From Hoeflea algicola (lineage in GTDB: Bacteria; Pseudomonadota; Alphaproteobacteria; Rhizobiales; Rhizobiaceae), in contig NZ_JAOVZR010000001.1 of NCBI RefSeq assembly GCF_026619415.1, positions 372,001 to 436,000 on the forward strand: DNA of 64,000 nt, in the 5' to 3' direction. This document shows positions 45,635-53,776 of the stretch, piece after piece. Both the position numbers and the translations under genes were made by a program. Below the pieces are notes generated by a model, which made no database searches, was not told the DNA's origin, and saw only the letters and a list, made by a program, of their open reading frames with translations. Positions within the stretch are counted from its first letter, which is position 1; every line of letters begins with the position of its first letter.

Positions 45635-46585
45635 ATGCTTGACCTGCTCAGTGATATCCTCACCCGGCTTTCCCTCAAGGGGACGCTCTATTTCCGCTCG
45701 AGTTTTTCCGAACCCTGGGGGGTGCGGGTGCCGGCCTTTAACAACGTAGCCCGGTTTCACTACGCCCACCGCGGCGATTGCCTGATCTATTTGCCATCGA
45801 CCGGTGACACCTTGATGCTGGCCCAGGGTGACCTGGCGATCATCCCGCATGGCGCCCAGCATGTGCTGCATTGCCCGATCACAGTGCCGCCCGATGCGAT
45901 CGAGCTGGAACAGGTGATCGAGCGCTCGGGATTCAACGGTGACGGAGTGCTGGTCTGGGGCGGCGATGGCGGCAAGCGCGACATTCAGTTGATTTGCGGG
46001 CATTTTTCCCTGGCGCCCGGTGTCCGCCACATGATCTATGATCGTTTGCCGCCGATCCTGCATATCCCTAATTACGGCGAGGCGGCAGGCGCCTGGCTTG
46101 ACGCCACGCTCAGGGTGATCGGTGCCGAGGCCGGTGGCTCGCGGCTCGGTGGCGACTTGATCGCGCTGAAAATGTCGGAGGCGATTTTCGCCCAGGCGAT
46201 CCGGGCCTATATCGAACGCAGCGAGGGCGACGCCCATTCGCTTTCGGGATTCGCCGACCGCAGGCTGGCCCGCGCGCTGCAAGCGTTCCACCGCAATCCC
46301 CAGCGCAACTGGAGCATTGACGCGCTGGCACGCGAAGCAGGCATGTCGCGCACCACATTTGCCGTTGCTTTCACCGGTAAGTTCGGGGTGACGCCGCTGC
46401 ACTACATGACGTCCTGGCGAATGCAGATTGCCCGTCAAGCGCTGGTCGAGCATCAGGCAAGCGTCGCCGATGCCGCGGCGCTCGCGGGTTACGCCTCCGA
46501 ATCGGCGTTCTCGCGGGTGTTCAAGCGCGAGACCGGTTTTTCTCCCGCCGCCAGCCGCAACCAGGGTCATTCCGAACGAATCTGA
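45635..46585 (+). CDS. AraC-family transcriptional regulator with cupin domain
   Basis: 316 residues from ATG 45635 (MLDLLSDILTRLSLKGTLYFRSSFSEPWGVRVPAFNNVARFHYAHRGDCLIYL). The N-terminal half is a cupin-6 ligand domain; the C-terminal 100 residues are two helix-turn-helices: WSIDALAREAGMSRTTFAVAFTGKFGVTPLHYMTSWRMQIARQAL and SVADAAALAGYASESAFSRVFKRETGFSPA. It is divergent from DUF4142-cupredoxin with about 135 bases between, so it probably controls that operon. The ligand is unknown. Confidence 0.88.
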   Translation: MLDLLSDILTRLSLKGTLYFRSSFSEPWGVRVPAFNNVARFHYAHRGDCLIYLPSTGDTLMLAQGDLAIIPHGAQHVLHCPITVPPDAIELEQVIERSGFNGDGVLVWGGDGGKRDIQLICGHFSLAPGVRHMIYDRLPPILHIPNYGEAAGAWLDATLRVIGAEAGGSRLGGDLIALKMSEAIFAQAIRAYIERSEGDAHSLSGFADRRLARALQAFHRNPQRNWSIDALAREAGMSRTTFAVAFTGKFGVTPLHYMTSWRMQIARQALVEHQASVADAAALAGYASESAFSRVFKRETGFSPAASRNQGHSERI

Positions 46586-46782
46586 CCCGGCTCGCCGTCG
46601 CGACACATTCGCCGACACCTGAGAATCCGGATTGATATTCCATCATGCGCTGCCATGGCAGTGGCAGACCTGAAGCGTTGTATGGCGCCTTAGGGGGCTT
46701 GATGACGGATCCGTTACCGGCGACAGTGGCAATCAGGGCCGGTTGAGAGGTAACGGCCTGCAACTCAGGGAGCAGAGACCGC

Positions 46783-47310
46783 ATGCTTGCTATAAGGCCG
46801 GCCAATTCCGCCGACGCCCAGCATCTCGCCCGCATCGGTCTGGCGGCATGGGAGGCCGCGGTCGGCGCCTGGGGCGAGGACGCCGACAGGCTGCGCGACA
46901 ACGCCGAGGCCGCCTATTACGATTTCTGCACGCGCTTCTGGCCCGACATCCTTGTCGCCGAATGGAACGGCGATCTCGCCGGGTGGGGCTCTTGCGAAAA
47001 GGCCGATGACTTCATTACCGATCTCTGGGTGGATCCGGCATTTCAGGGAAGAGGCCTCGGCACCGGCCTGCTTGAGGTCATCGAGGGGCAAATCAAACAG
47101 CGCGGCTATCCCGCAGCCCGACTTGAAACCCATGCTCGCAACGCCGGTGCAATCCGGCTCTACAAGCGGCTCGGCTACCGCGTGAAGGCCTATCTTGTCA
47201 CCTATTCGGACGTACTCGACGAGGATGTCGACAAGGTCGAGATGATCAAGGATTTCGATCTTGGCGCCACCTCCGAAGACCTGGACGAAGACGGGCTCTA
47301 CGGCATCTGA
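46783..47310 (+). CDS. GNAT family N-acetyltransferase
   Basis: 175 residues. GNAT motif A is DFITDLWVDPAFQGRGLGTGLLEVIEGQIKQRGYPAARLETHARNAGAIRLYKRLGYRVKAYLVTYSDVLDEDV, with the 'V-p--qgrGlGt-LL' acetyl-CoA loop and the 'N-gai-lYkrlGY' end. An N-acyltransferase of unknown substrate, of the stand-alone kind in accessory regions. It ends at a bidirectional terminator against the DUF6455 gene. Confidence 0.88.
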   Translation: MLAIRPANSADAQHLARIGLAAWEAAVGAWGEDADRLRDNAEAAYYDFCTRFWPDILVAEWNGDLAGWGSCEKADDFITDLWVDPAFQGRGLGTGLLEVIEGQIKQRGYPAARLETHARNAGAIRLYKRLGYRVKAYLVTYSDVLDEDVDKVEMIKDFDLGATSEDLDEDGLYGI

Positions 47311-47328
47311 AACTGCCCGATCGTGCGC

Positions 47329-47365
47329 AAAAAAAGACCCGGAAGCAAGAGTGCGTTCCGGGTTT
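47329..47365. terminator. Bidirectional terminator between GNAT and DUF6455 genes
   Basis: ACCCGGAA (47337-47344) pairs with TTCCGGGT (47356-47363) around an 11-base loop. On the minus strand a run of seven T (47329-47335) follows; the plus side has only a few T. It is placed for both convergent genes, stronger for the minus strand one. Confidence 0.65.
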
Positions 47366-47407
47366 CCGAGTTGGGCAAAGATCACTTCGCCTAGAGGGTA
47401 CGTGAAT

Positions 47408-47692
47408 TCATGCGGTTGGCGCCGTTTCGACGGCCATCTGATCCAGGACCCGGTCAAACAGGTCATGATTTTTACAGAATCCCGGCGCTTCGTCGGGGTT
47501 GGTTTCATGGCCCAGCCATTCCTGGCAACTGTCGGGTCGATCACAGGTCAGGCAACGATTGGCCGCCCGGCGCAAAACTGCGGCATGATCGGGCATGCTG
47601 CGCATCTCGTCAGCGACGCCGAGCTTGTCCATCATTGCGTCCATCAGGTCGGCTTGCTGGGTCAGTCGGCTGAAAATATCGAGAACGCTCAT
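47408..47692 (-). CDS. DUF6455 family protein
   Basis: 94 residues: two helices (DIFSRLTQQADLMDAMMDKLGV), then a Cys set CLTCDRPDSCQEWLGHETNPDEAPGFCKNH. The CxxC...C...C pattern with a small helical head is DUF6455 (alphaproteobacterial), thought to bind metal or an iron-sulfur centre, but its function is unknown. It faces the GNAT gene and lies 187 bases from gatB, which it is divergent from. Confidence 0.75.
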   Translation of the reverse strand: MSVLDIFSRLTQQADLMDAMMDKLGVADEMRSMPDHAAVLRRAANRCLTCDRPDSCQEWLGHETNPDEAPGFCKNHDLFDRVLDQMAVETAPTA

Positions 47693-47879
47693 CGGCTATT
47701 CCTCCGTTAATTCAAAGTAAGTTTTGCACCCAATCCCGCTGTCTGCCTTGATCCTGGTCAAACAATTTGCAGATAGCTGTGCGGGGCAAGAAGCGTCGTA
47801 ATGTGCCGAAAGCCTTGCAGTCTGGCCTGCTTTGCTCTACCGGACAGGACGCTGAACGTTCCCAAAAAATGAGCATGCC

Positions 47880-49383
47880 ATGAGCCTCGTCGATACCCGC
47901 ACTCCCGATCCGAAACGACTGATTCCCGGCGCGACCGGCGACTGGGAGATCATCATCGGTCTCGAGGTCCACGCCCAGGTGACCAGCAACTCGAAATTGT
48001 TCTCGGGCGCTTCGACCCATTTCGGCAATGCCGCCAATTCCAATGTCAGCCTGGTCGACGCGGCCATGCCCGGCATGCTGCCGGTGATCAACCAGGAATG
48101 CGTGGCCCAGGCCGTGCGCACCGGGCTGGGGCTCAAGGCCCAGATCAACAACCGCTCGGTATTCGACCGCAAGAATTATTTCTATCCCGACCTGCCGCAG
48201 GGCTACCAGATTTCGCAGTTCAAGGACCCGATCGTCGGCGAGGGCACTATCATCATTTCCGTGGGTCCCGATCGTAAGGGCAATTTCGAGGATATCGAGA
48301 TTGGCATCGAACGGCTGCACCTGGAGCAGGATGCAGGCAAGTCGATGCACGACCAGCATCCGACCATGTCTTATGTCGATCTCAACCGCTCCGGCGTGGC
48401 GCTGATGGAAATCGTCTCCAAGCCCGACATGCGTTCGGCCGACGAGGCCAAAGCCTATGTCACCAAGCTGCGCTCGATCCTGCGCTATCTCGGGACCTGC
48501 GACGGCAACATGGATGAAGGCTCGATGCGCGCCGACGTCAACGTATCCGTCCGCAAGCCCGGTGGCGAGTTCGGCACCCGCTGCGAGATCAAGAACGTCA
48601 ACTCGATCTCGCTTTGTTGGCCAGTCGATCGACTATGAGGCCCGTCGCCAGATCGCCATCATCGAGGATGGCGGCACCATTGATCAGGAAACGCGTCTGT
48701 TTGATCCGGCCAAGGGCGAAACCCGCTCGATGCGCTCGAAGGAAGACGCGCATGATTACCGCTATTTCCCCGATCCCGACCTGCTGCCGCTTGAGTTCGA
48801 TGATGCTTTTGTCGAAGCGCTGAAGGCCGATCTGCCGGAACTGCCCGATGACAAGAAGGCCCGGCTTGTCGCCGACATGGGGCTGAGCGTCTATGACGCC
48901 TCGATCCTGGTTTCGGAAAAGGCGATTGCCGATTATTACGAATTGCTGGCTTCGGGTCGTGACGGCAAGACCGCCGCCAACTGGGTCATCAATGACTTGC
49001 TGGGCGCCTTGAACAAAGCCGGCAAAAGCATTGAAGAGACTCCGGTTTCTCCCGATCAGCTCGGAACTATTCTCGACCTGATCAAGGACGGCACCATCTC
49101 CGGCAAGATCGCCAAGGATCTGTTCGAGATCGTCTTCACTGAAGGCGGCAACCCGGCCGACATCGTCGAAGCCCGGGGCATGAAGCAGGTCACCGATACC
49201 GGCGCCATCGAAAAGGCGGTCGACGAAATCATCGCCGCCAACCCCGATCAGGTGGCCAAGGTCGCGGCCAAGCCGGCACTGGCCGGCTGGTTCGTCGGCC
49301 AGGTGATGAAGCTGACCGGCGGCAAGGCCAACCCCAAAGCGGTGCAGGATCTGGTCAAGGCCAAGCTCGGCATCGAAGACTGA
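47880..49383 (+). pseudogene. gatB: Aspartyl/glutamyl-tRNA amidotransferase subunit B, frameshifted
   Basis: With one base removed near 48605-48611 the frame gives 500 residues from ATG 47880 ([33 protein letters not shown]). Order: GatB core with [52 protein letters not shown], and after the break [37 protein letters not shown], then the YqeY-like tail ([16 protein letters not shown]). It phosphorylates and transamidates mischarged Glu-tRNA(Gln)/Asp-tRNA(Asn). As written it stops at 48636-48638 after SLCWPVDRL. Most rhizobia need gatB, so a sequence error or very recent mutation is likely. The break sits at GATCTCG; see findings. Confidence 0.92.
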
Positions 49384-49393
49384 CTGATAGCTA

Positions 49394-50056
49394 ATGGCCA
49401 TCAGCGACGTCCTGGTGATGCAGAAAGCCCGGATTCTCTGGGACTACCACGACACCGGGACGCCGCTTGCGGCTGCTGATGCGATCATTGGTCTGGGCAG
49501 TTACGACCTGCGGGTGGCGGATCGCTGCGCTGAGCTTTTCTTAAGCGGTCTGGCGCCACGCGTTGTCTTTGCCGGTGCAATGGGCAACTGGACGCGCGGC
49601 ATGTTTGCGAGTTCCGAAGCGCACGCATTTGCTGATCGCGCCATCGCCCTCGGTGTCCCCGCCGGCGTGATCAGCCTCGAGCCAAAATCCACCAATATTG
49701 CCGAGAACATCAGCTTTGTCCGCGCCCTGTTGCCAGATGCGCAACAAGTGATCTGGGTGACCAAGCCGCAAACAAGACGTCGGGTGAGCGCAACGCTGCT
49801 TGTCAATTGGCCTGAGGTGACCTCGATGATCGCCGCTCCCGCGCATGATCTGGCGGCGCAGCCGAGCGCGCATCATCCGCTCGAGGCATTGATTTCCGAA
49901 ATGGTCGGCGACGTTTGGCGGATGGCGGCCTATACCAAAAAGGGCTTTCAAGCCAGCCAACCGCTACCGCCCGCGGTACGAATCGCGTTTGACACCCTTG
50001 TCACGGCGGGGTTTACCCACCATTTGCCGCCGGGTGTACGCTCACTTGAGCAATGA
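49394..50056 (+). CDS. DUF218/YdcF-like protein
   Basis: 220 residues from ATG 49394. The AAADAIIGLGSYDLRVADRCAELFLSGLAPRVVFAGAMGNWTRGMFASSEAHAFADRAIALGVPAGVISLEPKSTNIAENISFVRALLP region matches the DUF218 fold: 'a-iiglG--d-rv--r--el-l-g-ap-vvf-G' and 'E--stnt-eN--f'. Such proteins bind nucleotide-like ligands; E. coli YdcF binds SAM. Function unknown. It lies 10 bases after gatB and may be in its operon. Confidence 0.82.
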   Translation: MAISDVLVMQKARILWDYHDTGTPLAAADAIIGLGSYDLRVADRCAELFLSGLAPRVVFAGAMGNWTRGMFASSEAHAFADRAIALGVPAGVISLEPKSTNIAENISFVRALLPDAQQVIWVTKPQTRRRVSATLLVNWPEVTSMIAAPAHDLAAQPSAHHPLEALISEMVGDVWRMAAYTKKGFQASQPLPPAVRIAFDTLVTAGFTHHLPPGVRSLEQ

Positions 50057-50153
50057 TTGATTTCCAGATGCACCGGCGCCGTTCGTTGGTCACCGACCGC
50101 TGACAGTCTGGCCAGCCACGGCGCCAAGCCGAGACAAACTGAGGAAACTGCCC

Positions 50154-50651
50154 ATGTTTTTTGTCCGCTCCGCGTCGCCCCGGGATGTGACCGCCATCCG
50201 TGAAGTCCTGGCCGAAACCTGGCGGGCGACCTATGCGCTGTTCTATGGCGCTGCCAAGGTTGAGGAAATCATAGCCGATTGGCATTCCGAAGCCGCCGTC
50301 AAGGCCGCGCTTTCGCGACCGGATGGCGAGTATCTGGTAGCCGATGATGGCAAGATGATTGGCGGCGTCGCCTTTGCCAGCAAGTCTGCCGACGGCAATA
50401 CCATCACGTTGCACCAACTCTATGTCCGCCCCAAATGTCAGGGATTTGGCATTGGCCGCGATCTTTTTGCCGAGATCGAAAGCTGTTTTCCCGGCGCGCA
50501 AAAACTTACGCTGGAGGTTGATCCGGGCAACGAGCCGGCGATTGGCTTCTACCGGGCCCACGGCATGGTCGAAGCTGGCCGCACCGACAATTGCGGCAAG
50601 GATCAGTCCGGCATTCCGGCGTTGATTCTCGAAAAACCACTCGCCGGATAG
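50154..50651 (+). CDS. GNAT family N-acetyltransferase
   Basis: 165 residues from ATG 50154 (MFFVRSASPRDVTAIREVLAETWRATYALFYGAAKVEEI). The acetyl-CoA region is QLYVRPKCQGFGIGRDLFAEIESCFPGAQKLTLEVDPGNEPAIGFYRAHGMVEAGRT: 'lYv-p--qg-GiG--L' then the 'N--ai-fY---G' end. Substrate unknown. Stand-alone; ACTGAGGAAACTG precedes the ATG. Confidence 0.88.
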   Translation: MFFVRSASPRDVTAIREVLAETWRATYALFYGAAKVEEIIADWHSEAAVKAALSRPDGEYLVADDGKMIGGVAFASKSADGNTITLHQLYVRPKCQGFGIGRDLFAEIESCFPGAQKLTLEVDPGNEPAIGFYRAHGMVEAGRTDNCGKDQSGIPALILEKPLAG

Positions 50652-50703
50652 GGGGCCGCGCGTCGAAGGCGCGGTTTCCCGGCTTTCGGTGTAGTTTGCC
50701 GGA

Positions 50704-51129
50704 TCAGTTTGGTGTGAGTTCCCGGCCCTTGTCATCCCACAATTGCACTGCCGAACATTCGATAAGGAAATTACGGCGCTCTCGGTCACAGGCGACGGTG
50801 ACCGCCGCCATCACTGCCTCCTTCGAATTCCAGCCGCACAGATATTCATGCCAGTGAATGCCTTCCCGATGCTGCACGAACAGGTCGGCCGACCAGCCTG
50901 CCGGATAGCACCATTTGACCCGCAGGCAGTCACTGGCCATGGCGCCACCCTCGACGCATTTGGCGCGCGCGGAATTGAGGGTCGCCTCGGTGTTCTGGCC
51001 TGTGCATACGCCTGACGATCGTTTCGGTGCTTCGGAAAAAGCAATGCCGATCGGGCCGTCCTGGGCGATGGCCGCCGGGGCAGCCAGCAAGAGGCAATAC
51101 AAGGCGGCAAGTGTGGGGCTGGCGGTGAT
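50704..51129 (-). CDS. Secreted protein of unknown function with uncertain start codon
   Basis: The frame runs on the minus strand from 51294 to 50704, but no ATG or GTG lies near a plausible start. A signal peptide begins at codon 51129: ITASPTLAALYCLLLAAPAAIAQDG. AGGAG stands 9 bases before ATC at 51129, so either ATC serves as a rare start or an ATG has been lost or misread. The mature part GIAFSEAPKRSSGVCTGQNTEATLNSARAKCVEGGAMASDCLRVKWCYPAGWSADLFVQHREGIHWHEYLCGW has six Cys and resembles DUF4189-type secreted proteins in plan. Length from ATC is 141 residues. Confidence 0.5.
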   Translation of the reverse strand: MTASPTLAALYCLLLAAPAAIAQDGPIGIAFSEAPKRSSGVCTGQNTEATLNSARAKCVEGGAMASDCLRVKWCYPAGWSADLFVQHREGIHWHEYLCGWNSKEAVMAAVTVACDRERRNFLIECSAVQLWDDKGRELTPN

Positions 51130-51329
51130 GAACGTCTGCTCCTGACGGTTCCTGCAAGATTTCGCAGTATGATGGCAAAACTGCTTGCCCGGCAACGACA
51201 ACCAAGAAACTATGGGATTCGGCGGTAGGCCGGGTATTGTCGCCGTGCGCGAAACCGCCTGCGTGGAAACAGGTATTGGCGGGCAGTCAAGCAAGGTAAA
51301 ATCGGCAAGGTAGATAGAAGGAAGTGCGC

Positions 51330-51818
51330 ATGAACAGGTTTCTCCAGATCGCTATTCCGGTGTTTGTCATTGGCTTCATTGCCGGCGGCGCGTTCTGGTA
51401 TCTGTTTTCGCCGTTGCTCATCGACCGGGTGGTCAATGAGCAATTGCCGTCAGGCATTACGCTTAACCATGCGCGGGCCGGGGAGTTCCGCGACGTTGAC
51501 GGTGCCCACCGCGGATCGGGCAAGGCGCAGGTGCTGATTTCCGACGCTGGTGGCGCGGTGTTGCGCTTTACCGAATTCGAAGTCACCAATGGCCCCGATC
51601 TGGAAGTCTGGCTGGTCAAACACCCGGATCCGAAGAAATCCGCAGATGTCACCGCCAGTGAATGGATTTCGCTTGGCCCGCTCAAGGGCAACAAGGGCGA
51701 CCAGACCTATGTCATTGCCGACGGCACCGATATTGACCAGTGGGGCTCGGCTGTAGTCTGGTGCGAACAGTTCGGCGTGCTGTTTTCGGTGGCGACGCTG
51801 AACCCGACCGAAGGCTGA
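51330..51818 (+). CDS. DM13-domain protein, membrane-anchored
   Basis: 162 residues from ATG 51330 (MNRFLQIAIPVFVIGFIAGGAFWYLFSPLLIDRVVNEQLP); the GTG six bases earlier lies next to the ribosome binding site. One N-terminal helix, then a periplasmic DM13 domain: GEFRDVDGAHRGSGKAQVLISDAGGAVLRFTEFEVTNGPDLEVWLVKHPDPKKSADVTASEWISLGPLKGNKGDQTYVIADGTDIDQWGSAVVWCEQFGVLFSVATL. The conserved Cys sits in VVWCEQF. DM13 is a proposed redox or electron-transfer domain. It is followed after 5 bases by a GNAT gene, so the two form one unit. Confidence 0.85.
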   Translation: MNRFLQIAIPVFVIGFIAGGAFWYLFSPLLIDRVVNEQLPSGITLNHARAGEFRDVDGAHRGSGKAQVLISDAGGAVLRFTEFEVTNGPDLEVWLVKHPDPKKSADVTASEWISLGPLKGNKGDQTYVIADGTDIDQWGSAVVWCEQFGVLFSVATLNPTEG

Positions 51819-51823
51819 CGCTA

Positions 51824-52288
51824 TTGGCCCAACCTGTCGAGATCCGCCTCGCCGAAAAGGCTGATGTGGCAGCGATTGCCGCCATGTTTGCCGCGGATTC
51901 GCTTGGCGGCCATGGCGACAGCGCCGGTCCCGAAAACCTGCCATTCTACCATGCGGCCTTTGAACGCATCGCCGCGAGCGCCAATGACACATTGTTTGTC
52001 GCCGTAAGGGATGGCGAGGTGGTGGGCACGTTTCAGACAACGTTGATTGTCTCGATGACCGGCAGGGGTTCGTCGAGCCTGATCATCGAGGCGGTTCACA
52101 CCCGTTCGGATTGCCGCGGAATGGGGATTGGTGCGGCGATGATACGCCACGCGATCGAACTGGGAAGGGTGCAGGGCGTGCGACTGGTGCAATTGATGTC
52201 GAATGCCACACGGGTTGACGCGCATCGCTTCTACAGCGGTCTCGGCTTCGTCCAGAGTCATCTCGGTTTCAAGATGAAATTGCGCTGA
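51824..52288 (+). CDS. GNAT family N-acetyltransferase
   Basis: 154 residues from TTG 51824 (MAQPVEIRLAEKADVAAIAAMFAADSLGGHGDSAGPENLPFYHAAFERI), chosen because it lies 5 bases after the DM13 stop with GAAGG upstream. The acetyl-CoA region is SSLIIEAVHTRSDCRGMGIGAAMIRHAIELGRVQGVRLVQLMSNATRVDAHRFYSGLGFVQSHLGFKMKL, with 'R--GiG--Li' and 'N--r--ah-fY--lGF'. Substrate unknown. It is probably translated from the DM13 message. Confidence 0.85.
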   Translation: MAQPVEIRLAEKADVAAIAAMFAADSLGGHGDSAGPENLPFYHAAFERIAASANDTLFVAVRDGEVVGTFQTTLIVSMTGRGSSSLIIEAVHTRSDCRGMGIGAAMIRHAIELGRVQGVRLVQLMSNATRVDAHRFYSGLGFVQSHLGFKMKLR

Positions 52289-52392
52289 GCATCGGCACGT
52301 GCGCCACTGGACATCAGCGCCGGGCCGGGTCATAAGGCAGGCACGGCCCAAGGGGGAATGCCCCCACGCGGCTCCCCGGACGAGAGGCTTAC

Positions 52393-52791
52393 ATGAAGAC
52401 GCTACTTCTTCAGATTTTCACCTGGTGGAACGGTCAGACAATGGGAACGCGTTTCCATACCTGGCGGCATGGCACACGCGTCGGCGATGATGAGCTCGGC
52501 AATATCTATTACGAGGGCGGGTCCGATTCGGAAGGCCGCACCCGGCGCTGGGTAATCTACAATGGCCCGGCCGAAGCCTCGGCGATTCCGGCCGGCTGGC
52601 ATGGCTGGATGCATCACCGCACCGATGTTGCGCCGTCAGCGGAAACCTATGTGGCCAAGCCGTGGGAACTGGCGCACCGGAAAAATTACACCGGCACCGC
52701 GCAGGCCTACCGGCCGAAGGGATCGATCCTCAATCAGGGCGCCCGTCCGCATGTGACCGGCGACTACGATGCCTGGACCCCGAAATCCTGA
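52393..52791 (+). CDS. NADH:ubiquinone oxidoreductase subunit NDUFA12
   Basis: 132 residues: MKTLLLQIFTWWNGQTMGTRFHTWRHGTRVGDDELGNIYYEGG, WVIYNGPAEASAIPAGWHGWMHHRTDVAPS, then PWELAHRKNYTGTAQAYRPKGSIL, the NDUFA12 (B17.2) plan that alphaproteobacteria share with mitochondria. It is an accessory subunit on the peripheral arm of complex I. DUF2155 follows after 152 bases on the same strand, a common rhizobial order. ACCCACACGGCTC-type leader, no strong SD: GGACGAGAGGC lies 9-19 bases before the ATG. Confidence 0.92.
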   Translation: MKTLLLQIFTWWNGQTMGTRFHTWRHGTRVGDDELGNIYYEGGSDSEGRTRRWVIYNGPAEASAIPAGWHGWMHHRTDVAPSAETYVAKPWELAHRKNYTGTAQAYRPKGSILNQGARPHVTGDYDAWTPKS

Positions 52792-52942
52792 ATTCCTGCC
52801 TCTGGTTTGGCGCAGCCATGACACAATTGCATGGTTAACGCTTCATTGACGGCGTTGAATTAGGGTCTCGATTCGAGACGCGCCGGATCACGTCCCGGCC
52901 TGGCATCCCGCCGACGGGACATCGTTGTGACGAGTGAAGCAG

Positions 52943-53374
52943 ATGAATTTCCAAACTAACAATTTTGCCGGGCGCGGGATGGCGCTGATTCTCGGTGCGA
53001 TCGCGGTCTTCGGTGCCCAGACGCCAGCAGTCGCCGCGCGCATTGAAAACCCGGTGGCCGTTTTTTCCGGCATCGACAAGATCACCGGACGGATCACGAC
53101 CTTCGATGTCTATGTCAACGAGACCGTGCAGTTCGGTGCACTGCAGGTGACGCCGCGTGTGTGTTACAGCCGCGACGATACCGAAGCGCCCAAGACCACC
53201 ACCTTTGTCGAGGTTGATGAGATCACCCTCGACCGCAAGATCCGGCGGTTGTTTACCGGCTGGATGTTTGCCGATTCTCCCGGCCTCAATGCCGTGGACC
53301 ACGCCGTCTATGACGTTTGGCTCAAGGCCTGCAAGCAGGAATCAGACATTCCAGCGCCTGCAGTTGACGACTGA
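52943..53374 (+). CDS. DUF2155 family exported protein
   Basis: 143 residues from ATG 52943 (MNFQTNNFAGRGMALILGAIAVFGAQTPAVAARIENPVAVFSGIDKITGRITTFDVYVNETVQFGALQVTPRVCYSRDDTEAPKTTTFVEVDE); a signal peptide ends near AVAA. The domain KITGRITTFDVYVNETVQFGALQVTPRVCYSR...LFTGWMFADSPGLNAVDHAVYDVWLKACKQ is DUF2155, with Cys for a disulfide. Function unknown; it sits beside NDUFA12 in most rhizobia and then aat. Here a large OmpA-like gene intervenes before aat. Confidence 0.88.
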   Translation: MNFQTNNFAGRGMALILGAIAVFGAQTPAVAARIENPVAVFSGIDKITGRITTFDVYVNETVQFGALQVTPRVCYSRDDTEAPKTTTFVEVDEITLDRKIRRLFTGWMFADSPGLNAVDHAVYDVWLKACKQESDIPAPAVDD

Positions 53375-53776
53375 ACTGAGCGGCAACTCCCTGGTCAGTC
53401 ACTTCCTGCTGGCAGATTTATCTGTTGCCACGAGGCCTGGGCAATCGCATCGTCGAGTGCCAAGGAGACTGCCGTGACACTCGTCCTGTCTGTCCACACT
53501 CCACACATTCATTGATAAAGTTGATCATGCCAGCCAGATGAACCTGCTGTAACGAGCGGCGCCACTGGGTCACCAACTCATTCTTCAAATGTAAAGCGGC
53601 CCGTTGTGTAGGCGACGACAAGACACGGGTGGGAGGTTGTCTTGGTGCCGGGCAGCTTGCTCCATTGCCTCGAGATTAAGTAATTGCACGACCTTTGCGG
53701 ACGGCTCTTTACCAGGCAGCGTCGCGCATTGGCAAGAATGCGCGACGCCTCAGGTTCAAAGTTGCCGGGCCTCAGG
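53375..53776. other. Non-coding gap between DUF2155 and the OmpA-like gene
   Basis: Some 400 bases separate the two convergent genes. No gene with a ribosome binding site and family similarity is visible. The only clear structure is the inverted repeat at 53719-53748. Confidence 0.5.
53719..53748. terminator. Perfect inverted repeat after the OmpA-like gene
   Basis: GCGTCGCGCATT (53719-53730), loop GGCAAG, AATGCGCGACGC (53737-53748): 12 perfect pairs. There is no T-run on either side, so it could protect the OmpA mRNA 3' end or be a weak terminator. It lies 28 bases past the OmpA-like stop. Confidence 0.55.
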
